Position numbers and translations under genes: made by a program. The notes under the pieces are model-generated. The model was not told the origin of the DNA, made no database searches, and saw only the letters and a list, made by a program, of their open reading frames with translations. Below are positions 25,398 through 33,695 of a stretch of 64,000 nt of DNA, in pieces. Position 1 is the stretch's first letter, and each line of letters opens with the position of its first letter. Origin of the DNA: Acidobacteria bacterium Mor1 (GTDB lineage: Bacteria; Acidobacteriota; Polarisedimenticolia; Polarisedimenticolales; Polarisedimenticolaceae); contig CP011806.1 of the NCBI GenBank assembly GCA_001664505.1, positions 4,008,815 to 4,072,814 on the forward strand, read 5' to 3'.

Positions 25398-26297
25398 TTA
25401 CTCGTTCTTCTTGACTGCGTGGCCGCCGAACTGGTTTCTCAGCGCGGCGATGGTCTTGGCCGAGAACGACTCTTCCTGGCGCGAGTAGAAGCGCGCCTGG
25501 AGCGAGAGGGTCAGCACCGGCGCCGGGACATCCAGGTCCATCGCCTCCTGCACCGTCCAACGCCCATGGCCCGAGTCGTTGACGTAGCCCTTGATCTCGC
25601 TGAGTCGCGGGTCTTCCTTGAACGCCCGCTCGGCCAGCTCGAGAATCCAGGAGCGGATCACGCTGCCGTGGTTCCACAGGTCGGCCAGGGCACGCAGGTC
25701 GTAGTTGAAGCGGCTGCGGGACAGAATCTCGAAGCCCTCGCCGTAGGCCTGGAGCATGCCGTACTCGATGCCGTTGTGGATCATCTTGGCGTAGTGCCCG
25801 GCGCCCGACGGTCCCGCGTGGAGGTACCCTCCCTCGGGCGCCAGATCCTTGAGCACCGGCTCGATCTTCTTGAAGGACTCCTCGTCGCCGCCGACCATCA
25901 GGCAGTAGCCGTTCTCCAGGCCCCAGACGCCGCCGCTGGTGCCGGCGTCGAGATAGCCGATGCCTTTGGGGACCAGCTCGGCGCTGCGGCGCAGCGCATC
26001 GTGGAAGTTGGAGTTGCCGCCGTCGATCAGGATGTCCCCCTTGGACAGGTGGGGGAGCAACTGGCCGATGACCTGGTCGACCACCTTGCCGGCGGGGACC
26101 ATCAGCCAGATGCAGCGGGGCTCCGCCATGGCGGCGACCAGTTCCTTCAGGTCGCGGACACCCCGGCCGCCCTCGGCGTCCAGGTCTTTCAGCGGTTGAG
26201 CGTCTCGATCGGTGCCGATGATCTGATGCCCGCGGCGTAGCAGCCGGGTGGCCATGTTCAGGCCCATGCGGCCCAGTCCGACCATTCCGAGTTCCAT
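25398..26297 (-). CDS. gnd: 6-phosphogluconate dehydrogenase, short (GndA/YqeC-type)
   Basis: 299 aa, the length of the short decarboxylating enzyme, which is usually NAD+-linked (long forms are ~470 aa). The ATG at 26297 follows GGAGA; the frame begins further upstream without a site. Motifs: MELGMVGLGRMGLNMATRLL (nucleotide loop), IDGGNSNFHDALRRS, LDAGTSGGVWGLENGYCLMV (substrate loop) and GPSGAGHYAKMIHNGIEYGM with the catalytic Lys. It converts 6-phosphogluconate to ribulose 5-phosphate and CO2. First gene of the gnd-zwf-opcA-pgl operon. Confidence 0.93.
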   Translation of the reverse strand: MELGMVGLGRMGLNMATRLLRRGHQIIGTDRDAQPLKDLDAEGGRGVRDLKELVAAMAEPRCIWLMVPAGKVVDQVIGQLLPHLSKGDILIDGGNSNFHDALRRSAELVPKGIGYLDAGTSGGVWGLENGYCLMVGGDEESFKKIEPVLKDLAPEGGYLHAGPSGAGHYAKMIHNGIEYGMLQAYGEGFEILSRSRFNYDLRALADLWNHGSVIRSWILELAERAFKEDPRLSEIKGYVNDSGHGRWTVQEAMDLDVPAPVLTLSLQARFYSRQEESFSAKTIAALRNQFGGHAVKKNE

Positions 26298-26467
26298 GTT
26301 CGTCTCCAAAAACGGCCCTGCGGGCGAATGTGCCACGCAAGTGTTGCGTTTTGTGCAGCCGACCCTGGAGAGCCTATCGGCCCTCGCGCCGGTCGAGTTT
26401 AGCAGGGACGGTCCGCGATGATACGCTGCGGGTTCCCGCCCCCAACGGGCGGCAGGAGTGGCCCCGG

Positions 26468-27343
26468 TTGTCCGAATTCTTGCAGCAGATCCCCTCGATG
26501 GACCTGGTCCTGGGGATCGCCGTTCTCATCTCCGGCAGTATCGGCGTGGTTCTCGGCAGGCGAGGGGGACACTTCCGCGGCCTGCCCGGCTGGGCCGGCT
26601 TCTGGCTGGGATTCGCCGGCCTGCTCATCACCTTGGCCCTGGCGCCCCGCTGGGCCAGCTTCATCCTGCTGGCCGGCCTGATGTTCGCCCAGATCCGCGT
26701 CTACTTCTTCGTGGCTCCCGTGCGTCCATCGGATCGCTGGGCCATTCTCGCGGCCTATCTGGCGATCCCCCTGGTGCTCTATCCGGCATACCTGGGCAAG
26801 ACCGGGATGTTCATGGCCGCCGTGCCGGTGCTGCTGTTCCTTTCGATTCCGGTTCTGGTGGCGATCGGTCCCCGCAGCGAGGGCCTCCTCGACTCCATGG
26901 GGCGGACGTTGCTGGGCACCTGGTTCTTCGTCTTCTGTACCGCCCACCTGGGATTGCTGGCCCACAAGCCTGCCGGTCAGATCGAGCTCTACGGGGTACT
27001 GGTGCTTGCCGCCGAGCTTCCCAGGCGGCTGATCGGTCCGGTGCGTCCCGGCTGGCCCCGCTACCGAGTGGTCCTCGGAGTCGTCGGCAGCCTGCTGGTC
27101 GCGGGTGCCGCCGGTCTCTGGCTCGGTGAGTCCTGTGGCCTGGTCGAAGAGGACGGTGCCCGGGCCGGGCTGCTGGTCGCCCTGACGGTGGCGGGTGCCG
27201 GGATCGTCAGCCATGCTGTTGCCCGGGACCTGGAGGTCAAGGGAGCCTCGGGCTACGTCGGTCGGCCGGCGTTTCTCGACCGGGCCATGACCGCGGTCTA
27301 CGCGGCGCCGGTCTACTACCACTATCTCGACTACTTCGCCTGA
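26468..27343 (+). CDS. CdsA-like integral membrane protein
   Basis: About 291 aa with seven or eight membrane segments. I favour the TTG at 26468, which has CAGGAG nine bases upstream; ATG at 26498 is possible but has no site, and the frame extends to 26330. The C-terminal pattern RDLEVKGASGYVGRPAFLDR followed by APVYYHYLDYF recalls the phosphatidate cytidylyltransferase (CdsA) signature, yet the usual Lys-Asp and Gly-Gly-x-Leu-Asp-Arg residues are only partly kept. The downstream acyltransferase (TGATG overlap) supports a phospholipid role. Either a divergent CdsA or a non-catalytic relative. Confidence 0.6.
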   Translation: MSEFLQQIPSMDLVLGIAVLISGSIGVVLGRRGGHFRGLPGWAGFWLGFAGLLITLALAPRWASFILLAGLMFAQIRVYFFVAPVRPSDRWAILAAYLAIPLVLYPAYLGKTGMFMAAVPVLLFLSIPVLVAIGPRSEGLLDSMGRTLLGTWFFVFCTAHLGLLAHKPAGQIELYGVLVLAAELPRRLIGPVRPGWPRYRVVLGVVGSLLVAGAAGLWLGESCGLVEEDGARAGLLVALTVAGAGIVSHAVARDLEVKGASGYVGRPAFLDRAMTAVYAAPVYYHYLDYFA

Positions 27344-28794
27344 TGCGACGCTTTCTGCGCAAGATCGCCTTCTATCTGTTCCAGCTGCTGTTCGCGGCGC
27401 CGGTGCTGTTGTGGGTGATCGGTCCGCGCTACCGGCGGCGGGGCAAGCTGCCCGAAGGCCCGTGCATCATCGTCGCCAACCACAACTCGCACCTGGACGC
27501 CTCGGTCCTGATGTGGATCTTTCCGCTTTCGCGGATCTTCGGCATCCACCCGGTGGCCGCCGCCGACTACTTCGGCACCAACTTCATCCGGCGTCTGTTC
27601 GCCATGATCTTCATGAACGCCGTGGGCATCGAGCGCCGCCCCGCGGCGGGACAGGACCCGCTGGCCCCCCTGGCCGACATGCTGCGCCGAGGGGAGTCGC
27701 TGATCTTCTTCCCCGAGGGAAGCCGCGGTGAAGCCGGCGTGGTGGCCAAGTTCCGTCCGGGGATCGGCCGGTTGTTGCGCACCGTTCCCGGCACCCTGGT
27801 CGTTCCGGTGTTCATGTCCGGCGCCGAGCGCATCTGGCCCCGCGGCCAGGTGCTTCCGGTGCCCGGCTCGATCGACGTCAACGTCGGCCGCGCCCGCAGC
27901 TACTCGTCGGAGATGAACGCCCGGGATATCGCCGAGCAGATTCGCGAGGACGTGCTGGCCCTGGCGCCGCCGCCGCCGCCGGTACCCGGCCCGCGTCCGG
28001 CGCCGCCGCTACGGGTATCGGTTTGCTGCATCGACCCCGATATCAAGGAGTCCTTCGAACGCCGCCTGACCGAACGCTTCGGCGCGATGGAAAAGGCGAT
28101 GGCCCTCGGCGAGCCGACCCTCGAGGCGGACGCCGACGGCGTGCGTGAGATTCCCCAGCCGGTTCCGCTGACCCGCAGCCGGGCAATGTTGGGATTCCTC
28201 TCCTGGTTCTTCCGCACCAGTGACCGCTATCGCGGCCCGCGTTTCGCGGAGCTGGTCGAGAAGGCCGCCTTGGACGAGGCCTTCGATCACGGCGCCCTGG
28301 CTCGTACGGTGATCGGCGGAGGCACGCCGCTGGTGGAACTCCTGGCGTGGGCCCACGCCGATGCTTCCGAGGAACTCCTCGATGTCGCCACCCTGCCCGA
28401 GTTGATGGGCTATCTGTCGGGGCAGCGAAAGGTCCAGCTGCGGCGCTGGTGGCGCTTCATCCGCCGGGCGCCCGAGGTCTGGCTGATCAACACCTTCGAC
28501 CTGGCCCATCTGCGCGCCCCCGACGTGATCGTGCAGATCGAAACCTCCTCGACCTCGGCGATGCGCCGGATTCGCTCCCGGGGATTGCCGCTCCAGCCCT
28601 ACGAGAACGAACGCTTCCTCGGGCGGCTGCAGGACGGGTTCCGCCAGACGATCCAGACCCTTCGTCAGCGCAAGAACATCGACGTGCTGGAACTCGACCC
28701 GTCGCGGATGAGTGAGGACCAGATCGAACAACTGCTCGACGAACTGTGCGAGCGACACCGGCCGGCCGAGCCGGGGAAGGCAGCGGGAGAATGA
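27343..28794 (+). CDS. PlsC-type acyltransferase fused to a C-terminal nucleotide-kinase-like domain
   Basis: 483 aa. The N-terminal ~210 residues are a lysophospholipid acyltransferase: a membrane-associated helix (FYLFQLLFAAPVLLWVIG), the catalytic NHNSHLDAS (HxxxxD) and FFPEGSRGE acceptor-binding motif. After a Pro-rich linker (PPPPPVPGPRPAPP, about 206-225) comes a ~260-residue domain whose end (APDVIVQIETSSTSAMRRIR, then PYENERFLGRLQDGFRQTI) resembles the lid and C-terminal part of thymidylate/deoxynucleoside kinases; no intact Walker A loop is seen. The acyltransferase acts at the inner membrane in phosphatidic acid or related lipid synthesis. The fused domain's role is unknown. ATG overlaps the upstream stop (TGATG) and its own stop overlaps the nitroreductase ATG (ATGA). 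Confidence 0.75.
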   Translation: MRRFLRKIAFYLFQLLFAAPVLLWVIGPRYRRRGKLPEGPCIIVANHNSHLDASVLMWIFPLSRIFGIHPVAAADYFGTNFIRRLFAMIFMNAVGIERRPAAGQDPLAPLADMLRRGESLIFFPEGSRGEAGVVAKFRPGIGRLLRTVPGTLVVPVFMSGAERIWPRGQVLPVPGSIDVNVGRARSYSSEMNARDIAEQIREDVLALAPPPPPVPGPRPAPPLRVSVCCIDPDIKESFERRLTERFGAMEKAMALGEPTLEADADGVREIPQPVPLTRSRAMLGFLSWFFRTSDRYRGPRFAELVEKAALDEAFDHGALARTVIGGGTPLVELLAWAHADASEELLDVATLPELMGYLSGQRKVQLRRWWRFIRRAPEVWLINTFDLAHLRAPDVIVQIETSSTSAMRRIRSRGLPLQPYENERFLGRLQDGFRQTIQTLRQRKNIDVLELDPSRMSEDQIEQLLDELCERHRPAEPGKAAGE

Positions 28795-29456
28795 GCGAAG
28801 AGCACAAGTTCGTCACCCTCGACTACCGGGAGTATCCCCCCGAGGAGATGAAACAGCGGGCCGAGGCCTTCTACAAGGACATGGACCGCCGCCGCACCGT
28901 TCGCGACTACACCGACCGCGAGGTGCCGCTGGAGGTGATCGAGAACGCCGTGCGCACCGCGGGGACGGCGCCGTCGGGGGCGCACAAGCAGCCCTGGACC
29001 TTCGTGCTGGTGCGGGACCCCGAGATCAGGCAGAAGATCCGCGAGGCCGCCGAGGTCGAGGAGAAGGAGAGCTACCAGCACCGGATGCCCCAGACCTGGC
29101 TCGACGATCTGGCGCCGCTGGGGACCGACTGGCACAAGCCGTTCCTGACCACCTGTCCCGCCTTCATCGTGGTCTTCGCCCAGAACTACGCCGTCGAAGA
29201 GGGCGCCAAGAAGAAGCACTACTACGTGCAGGAGTCGGTGGGAATCGCCGTCGGCATGCTGATCGCCGCGCTGCACAACGCCGGAGTCGCGACCCTGACC
29301 CACACCCCCAGCCCGATGGGTTTTCTGGGGGAGATCCTGGAAAGGCCGGACAACGAGCGGGCCTACATGCTGCTCGCTCTGGGTTATCCGGTTTCGGACT
29401 GCAAGGTGCCCGACCTGGAACGCAAGGGACTCGAGGAAATCCTGCGCGTGGTCTGA
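28791..29456 (+). CDS. Nitroreductase-family FMN oxidoreductase
   Basis: 221 aa. Start ATG at 28791 overlaps the upstream stop as ATGA and has GGGAGA close by. FMN-binding signatures: RRRTVRDYTDREVPLEVIEN, TAPSGAHKQPWTFVLVRDPE and VGIAVGMLIAALHNAGVATL, followed by PSPMGFLGEIL. The N-terminal extension (DYREYPPEEMKQRAEAFYKD) and HRMPQTWLDD insertion resemble the iodotyrosine-deiodinase-like branch of the superfamily. It probably reduces an aromatic or halogenated substrate with NAD(P)H; the true substrate is unknown. Third gene of the lipid-gene operon. Confidence 0.82.
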   Translation: MSEEHKFVTLDYREYPPEEMKQRAEAFYKDMDRRRTVRDYTDREVPLEVIENAVRTAGTAPSGAHKQPWTFVLVRDPEIRQKIREAAEVEEKESYQHRMPQTWLDDLAPLGTDWHKPFLTTCPAFIVVFAQNYAVEEGAKKKHYYVQESVGIAVGMLIAALHNAGVATLTHTPSPMGFLGEILERPDNERAYMLLALGYPVSDCKVPDLERKGLEEILRVV

Positions 29457-29522
29457 CCTCGCGCTTGACGGAGCCCCTGATCCGCTGGAACTTCTTGTTC
29501 CGCGATCGAAGAGGTGGTTCCG

Positions 29523-29984
29523 ATGAGCATCCCCCCGACTTATCAGCGACTGACGGCCGAAGCGCTCGAACAGCACGAGCAGATCCACTTCTATCTCGAC
29601 CAGATCATCGTGTCCCTGGGCCAGTTGACCGACGATCTGGACGACGCCGAGCCGATGCGCCGGCTGGCCGCCCAACTCCAGGGTTTCCGCGAGCGGCTCC
29701 AGGAGCACCACGAGGCCGAGGAGCAGGGAGGGCTGTTTCTGGCCACCCTGGAAGTGCTGCCCGAATCCCGCCAGGAGTTGCGCCGGCTGCGCCAGCAGCA
29801 TCACCGGATGATCGAGATCCTGGAAATGGCCCGGATTCACGCCCAGTTCGGCGAACCTTCCGAGGCGCCGGGGCTGCGCCAGGATCTGGAGCACTTCCTC
29901 GAGCTGATGCGGGAGCACGAGCGGGCCGAGGAGGCCCTGCTGAGCAAGGCGGTGGAGCGGGAAAAGCAGTTCCCGGGCATTTGA
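29523..29984 (+). CDS. Hemerythrin-like domain protein
   Basis: 153 aa, all-helical. Spaced metal-binding residues fit a hemerythrin-like four-helix bundle: EQHEQIHFYLDQII, LQEHHEAEEQGGLF, RRLRQQHHRMIEIL and LMREHERAEEALLS. Such proteins hold a di-iron centre for oxygen, NO or redox sensing in the cytoplasm. The ATG at 29523 follows GAAGAGG; a GTG three codons earlier is less suitable. The gene's stop lies within the -35 box of the promoter at 29981. Confidence 0.75.
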   Translation: MSIPPTYQRLTAEALEQHEQIHFYLDQIIVSLGQLTDDLDDAEPMRRLAAQLQGFRERLQEHHEAEEQGGLFLATLEVLPESRQELRRLRQQHHRMIEILEMARIHAQFGEPSEAPGLRQDLEHFLELMREHERAEEALLSKAVEREKQFPGI

Positions 29985-30010
29985 CGCTCCCGGGCCGACG
30001 ATGCTAATCT
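29981..30010 (+). promoter_or_regulatory. Strong promoter of a candidate small RNA
   Basis: TTGACG (29981-29986), 18-base spacer, then TGC-TAATCT (extended -10, 30002-30010). Transcription should begin near 30017. The -35 box overlaps the stop codon of the hemerythrin-like gene. Confidence 0.6.
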
Positions 30011-30016
30011 CCGCGA

Positions 30017-30172
30017 TTGCGGTGGAAAGACAAAGGACATCACGGAAATGCACAAAGACCGGAGCCAGCGCCGGCCCCAGCGGGGACCGGCACAAGCAAC
30101 CGGAATCCACTGCGGACCGAAAACCGGAATCCACACGAAGGGCGCTCGACTGTAGAGCGCCCTTCGTGTTTT
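30017..30172 (+). ncRNA. Candidate structured small RNA (about 155 nt), unknown family
   Basis: Bounded by the promoter at 29981-30010 and a strong intrinsic terminator at 30133-30172. The interval has no good reading frame. It can form several hairpins, for example CCGC-GATT-GCGG near 30012-30023 and GCCGGCCCC/GGGGACCGGC near 30071-30093. It carries two copies of the 11-mer CCGGAATCCAC (about 30102 and 30124) spaced 22 bases apart. It could be an independent small RNA or an attenuated leader of the zinc-ribbon gene at 30260. I do not recognise it as 6S, tmRNA, RNase P or SRP RNA. Confidence 0.45.
30133..30172 (+). terminator. Strong rho-independent terminator
   Basis: ACACGAAGGGCGCTC (30133-30147), loop GACTGTA, and GAGCGCCCTTCGTGT (30155-30169) form a perfect 15-bp stem followed by TTT. 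It ends the candidate small RNA and also read-through from the upstream operon. Confidence 0.85.
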
Positions 30173-30259
30173 CGGGCCCCGTACCCGGGTGTCCGGAACG
30201 GCGGCCGCGCCGGCGGGCCGTCGAGATGGCTTTTGCAGGCCACTAGGGGGGTGTGAATC

Positions 30260-31018
30260 ATGGACATTCAAGAGCAGCTACATCGCGCCGTTCGGATCCA
30301 GGAGCTGGCGCTGCAGACCGCGGCCGACCGCAAGATCATCGAGGAGGCCCCGGGCCGGATCGAGGAGATCGAGGCCCGCTTCCGCGAGCGCAACGCGGAA
30401 TACGTGGCGGTCAAGGAGCGCTTCGAGGAACTGGACAGCGACCAGAAGTCCCGCAACAACACGCTGGCCGAACTCGAAGAAGCCAAGAAGAAGTACCAGT
30501 CCGACCTGATGCAGGTGCAGAACCAACGCGAGTACGCGGCGATTCTCAAGGAGATCGACGAGTGCAAGGCCCGCATCTCCGAGAACGAGGAAGCGGTGCT
30601 GCGTGCGATGGACGAGCTCGAGTCCCTCAAGGGGGATCTGGACAATCGGAACGAGCACATCCAGCAGGAACGGGACCAGGTCGAGAGCGAGCGCAACACG
30701 GTGGAAGGCGAGGTCAAGGACGCCAAGGCGCGGATGTCCGACGCCGCCGAGGAGCGCTCCGGGCTGGAAGATGACCTGCCCTCGTTGATGAAGGCGGCGA
30801 TCGCCAAGCTGGAGCAGTCCCGCCAGGGGATCTTCCTGGCCAAGGCCGAGGACGGCACCTGCCAGGTTTGCTACGTGCGGGTGCGGCCCCAGGCCTACCA
30901 AGAGGTCAAGCTGGCCCAGTCGATTCACTACTGCGGAAGCTGCAAGCGCATCCTGTACCACCAGCGGATCGTCGACGATATGGCCGGTGTGGGGCACGGC
31001 AAGGGCGGCACCGCCTGA
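30260..31018 (+). CDS. Coiled-coil protein with C4 zinc ribbon (CT398-like)
   Basis: 252 aa. Residues ~10-190 form a long helical hairpin rich in Glu/Lys/Arg heptads. The C-terminus holds a four-cysteine zinc ribbon: C201-x2-C204 (TCQVCYVRVRPQAY) and C225-x2-C228 (YCGSCKRILYH). This is the zf-RING_7/CT398-like family, widespread in bacteria and often near RNA-related or division genes, with no settled function. The ATG follows a run of G. Upstream of yggS and divIVA in one direction. Confidence 0.85.
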   Translation: MDIQEQLHRAVRIQELALQTAADRKIIEEAPGRIEEIEARFRERNAEYVAVKERFEELDSDQKSRNNTLAELEEAKKKYQSDLMQVQNQREYAAILKEIDECKARISENEEAVLRAMDELESLKGDLDNRNEHIQQERDQVESERNTVEGEVKDAKARMSDAAEERSGLEDDLPSLMKAAIAKLEQSRQGIFLAKAEDGTCQVCYVRVRPQAYQEVKLAQSIHYCGSCKRILYHQRIVDDMAGVGHGKGGTA

Positions 31019-31035
31019 GTTCCGACGACCCCTCG

Positions 31036-31728
31036 ATGTCCTCCGCCGCTTTTGCCGAACGTCTGGCCGCTGTTCACGAGCGTGTGGCCCGAGCCTGTGA
31101 GCGGGCCGGCCGCGACCCCGGGGACGTGCGGTTGATCGCCGTGAGCAAGACCTTCCCCGCCGAACGAGTGCGCGAAGCCCAGGCCGCGGGGCAGAGCGTT
31201 TTCGGAGAGAACCGGGTGCAGGAAGCTCTGGGCAAGCTCGACGAGATCCCGGACGCCGAGTGGCACCTGATCGGTCCCCTCCAGCGCAACAAGGCCCGCC
31301 ACGCCGCCGGACGTTTCCACCGGATTCACACCGTCGACAGCGAGGCTCTCGCGGTCGAGCTGGACAAGCGCGCCAGGGCTGCCGGCGTCTGCCAGGCGGT
31401 CCTGCTCCAGGTCAACGAGGCCGGGGAGGCCAGCAAGGCCGGGGTGGCCGCCGGGGCCCTGCCGGCGCTGGTCGAGCGAGTGCTCGAGTTGGACGGGCTG
31501 GATCTCCGAGGCCTGATGACCATTCCCCCCCGGGCGGCCACTCCCGAGGACAACCGGCGCTGGTTCGCCGGGCTGCGGGAGTTGCGGGACAGGGCCTCCG
31601 CCTCCGCCGGCCGGCAGCTTCCCGAGCTCTCAATGGGCATGACCGGGGACTTCGAGGTCGCCGTCGAGGAGGGGGCCACCTGGATCCGGGTCGGCCGGGC
31701 TCTTTTCGGCGAACGAGGGGCGGCGTGA
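31036..31728 (+). CDS. yggS: PLP homeostasis protein, YggS/PROSC family
   Basis: 230 aa alanine-racemase-fold protein that binds pyridoxal phosphate without known catalysis and maintains PLP and amino-acid balance. The PLP lysine is K38 in RLIAVSKTFPAE. Other signatures: VFGENRVQEALGK, WHLIGPLQRNKAR, RGLMTIPP and LSMGMTGDFEVAVEEGATWI with RVGRALFGER. ATG at 31036, 17 bases after the zinc-ribbon gene. Position just before divIVA matches the yggS-to-divIVA order of many bacteria. Confidence 0.93.
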   Translation: MSSAAFAERLAAVHERVARACERAGRDPGDVRLIAVSKTFPAERVREAQAAGQSVFGENRVQEALGKLDEIPDAEWHLIGPLQRNKARHAAGRFHRIHTVDSEALAVELDKRARAAGVCQAVLLQVNEAGEASKAGVAAGALPALVERVLELDGLDLRGLMTIPPRAATPEDNRRWFAGLRELRDRASASAGRQLPELSMGMTGDFEVAVEEGATWIRVGRALFGERGAA

Positions 31729-31850
31729 GGTACCGGATCGTCATCTCCCCTCGCCGTCGACGTTCCGAAAGACGTATGCTTGTCACGCCGGAATCACCGC
31801 TCTATGTTTCCCCCGCCGACGCATCACGTCCGGGAGAACAGGGAGGCACC

Positions 31851-32372
31851 ATGAGCGACCGCTTGACCGCCAGAGACATCAAGTCCCAGAACTTCAAGAA
31901 GAAGGTGCGGGGTTACGACCCCGAGGACGTCAAGCTGTTCCTGCGCTCGATCGCCGAGGAGTTCGAGCGTGTCCACCTGGAGAACGCCGAACTGCGCGAA
32001 GAGGTCGGCCACCTCAAGGAGCGGGTCGAGGACTTCCGCGCCCGCGAGCGCACCCTGCAGGACACCCTGCTCACCGCTCAGCAGATGGCCGGGGATCTGA
32101 AGACCCAGTCGAAGAGCGAGTCGGAGCTCCTGATCAAGGAGGCCCGGATCAAGGCCGAGCGCCTGCTGGAACAGGCTCAGGATCAGCTCGCATCCATCGA
32201 GGCGGAGATCAGCCGGTGTAAACTCGAGCGCGACATGTTCGAGAACCGCCTGAGGAACACGATCGAGGAGCACATCACCTTGATCGACACGCGCCGCGAG
32301 GAGCGTGAAGCCGAGCCCGACAACGTGCGCTTCCTGCGCCGTCGATCCGGAGCCGTCACCGAGGCCGGATGA
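31851..32372 (+). CDS. divIVA: DivIVA-domain protein
   Basis: 173 aa. The start ATG at 31851 has AGGGAGG four bases upstream. The N-terminal DivIVA domain is clear (LTARDIKSQNFKKKVRGYDP, then EDVKLFLRSIAEEFERV), with the Phe that inserts in membranes of negative curvature. A long coiled coil follows (residues ~40-150). These scaffolds mark poles or division sites. Its stop overlaps the hutI start as ATGA. Confidence 0.88.
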   Translation: MSDRLTARDIKSQNFKKKVRGYDPEDVKLFLRSIAEEFERVHLENAELREEVGHLKERVEDFRARERTLQDTLLTAQQMAGDLKTQSKSESELLIKEARIKAERLLEQAQDQLASIEAEISRCKLERDMFENRLRNTIEEHITLIDTRREEREAEPDNVRFLRRRSGAVTEAG

Positions 32373-33646
32373 TCCAGGCCGAGTTCGGCATCGTCGGGCT
32401 GCGCGAGCTGGCGACCCCCGAAGGGAAAGGCCCCCGCACCGGAAACGAACTCGGGAGATTACGCATCGTCGAAGACGCGGCCGTCGCGATCAGCGGCGGC
32501 CGTTTTGTTTTTGTCGGCACCCGCGACGAATACCGTGCCAAGGTGCGGTTGGCCGACGGTGGCCGGGAACTCGATGCCGGCGGCGGCACCGCGCTGCCTG
32601 CCTTCGTCGACGCCCACACCCATTTGCCCTTCGCCGGCTGGCGGGAGACCGAGTTCGACGAGCGGCTGCGGGGGGCGACCTACTCGGAGATCGCCGCCCG
32701 GGGAGGAGGCATCCTCTCCACCGTGGCCCGCACCCGGGAGGCGAGCCTGGAGCAGCTCTCCCGCAACGTGCGGGAGCGGCTCGACGCCATGGCGGCCCTG
32801 GGAACCGGGATCGTCGAGGCCAAGAGCGGCTACGGCCTGACCCCCGATGACGAACTGAAGCAGCTCGAGGCGATTCGCCAGGGCGCCGAGGGGCATCCTG
32901 TCGAGATCGTCCCGACCTTCCTCGGGGCCCATACCGTCCCGATGGAGCTCCGGGAGAACCGTGAGCGCTACCTGCTCCAGGTCATTCGCGAGATGCTGCC
33001 CCGGGTCGAGGCCTCGGGCCTGGCCGAGTACGCCGACGTCTTCGTCGATGAGCATGCCTTCAAGCTCGACGAAGCCCGCATGGTGCTGGAGAGCGCGCTG
33101 GAACGGGGGCTCGGTGTGCGGGTCCACGCCGATCAACTCGCCGATGACGGCGGCGCGCGGCTCGCGGCGGAACTGGGCGCCGCCTCGGCGGACCACCTGG
33201 AGTACGCCTCCGATGCGGGCATCGAGGCCATGGCCAGGGCAGGCACCTGCGGAGTGCTGCTCCCCGCCGCGAGTTTCTTCCTGCGCTGCGATGTGATGCC
33301 GCCGGGCCGCAAGTTGGCCGATGCCGGGGTGCCGGTCGTGGTGGCTTCGGACTTCAACCCGGGCACCTGCCCGTCGGAGTCGGTGGCGACGGCGATCTGG
33401 TTCGCCTGTCTCAACGGCGGCCTGGGCGTCGATGAGGCGATCACCGCCGCGACGCTGAATGCGGCGCACTCGCTGGGCCGGGCGGCGGACGCCGGCTCGA
33501 TCGAGGTGGGCAAGCGCGGGGATCTGGTGATCCACGACATGCCCAACCGCTACCACCTGGTCTACCGCTTCGGGGTTTCCCGAATCGGCACGGTGGTTCT
33601 GGGCGGACAGGTGGTGCAGTCGCAGGGAACCGCCTGGCCGGTCTGA
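32369..33646 (+). CDS. hutI: Imidazolonepropionase
   Basis: 425 aa amidohydrolase, third step of histidine degradation (4-imidazolone-5-propanoate to N-formimino-L-glutamate). Metal site HTHLPFAGWR (HxH), LRGATYSEIAARGGGI, EAKSGYGL, FLGAHTVP, VFVDEHAFKLDEAR, HADQLADDGGARLAAELGA and SDFNPGTCPSES are all in family order and length. The start overlaps divIVA (ATGA). Other hut genes are not in the window, so it is separated from the rest of the pathway. Yields glutamate precursors, fitting the glutamate theme of the region. Confidence 0.95.
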   Translation: MIQAEFGIVGLRELATPEGKGPRTGNELGRLRIVEDAAVAISGGRFVFVGTRDEYRAKVRLADGGRELDAGGGTALPAFVDAHTHLPFAGWRETEFDERLRGATYSEIAARGGGILSTVARTREASLEQLSRNVRERLDAMAALGTGIVEAKSGYGLTPDDELKQLEAIRQGAEGHPVEIVPTFLGAHTVPMELRENRERYLLQVIREMLPRVEASGLAEYADVFVDEHAFKLDEARMVLESALERGLGVRVHADQLADDGGARLAAELGAASADHLEYASDAGIEAMARAGTCGVLLPAASFFLRCDVMPPGRKLADAGVPVVVASDFNPGTCPSESVATAIWFACLNGGLGVDEAITAATLNAAHSLGRAADAGSIEVGKRGDLVIHDMPNRYHLVYRFGVSRIGTVVLGGQVVQSQGTAWPV

Positions 33647-33692
33647 CCGGCGGTCATCGATCGAGTCCGGGGAACGGGGAACCCCGCCGGTC
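33645..33692. repeat. Inverted repeat between convergent genes
   Basis: GACCGGCGG (33645-33653) pairs with CCGCCGGTC (33684-33692), with GGGG/CCCC bases able to extend the structure inside the 30-base loop. It lies between the converging hutI and DUF4845-like genes. It has no T run, so it may slow or terminate transcription only with help from Rho. Confidence 0.4.
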
Positions 33693-33695
33693 GAG

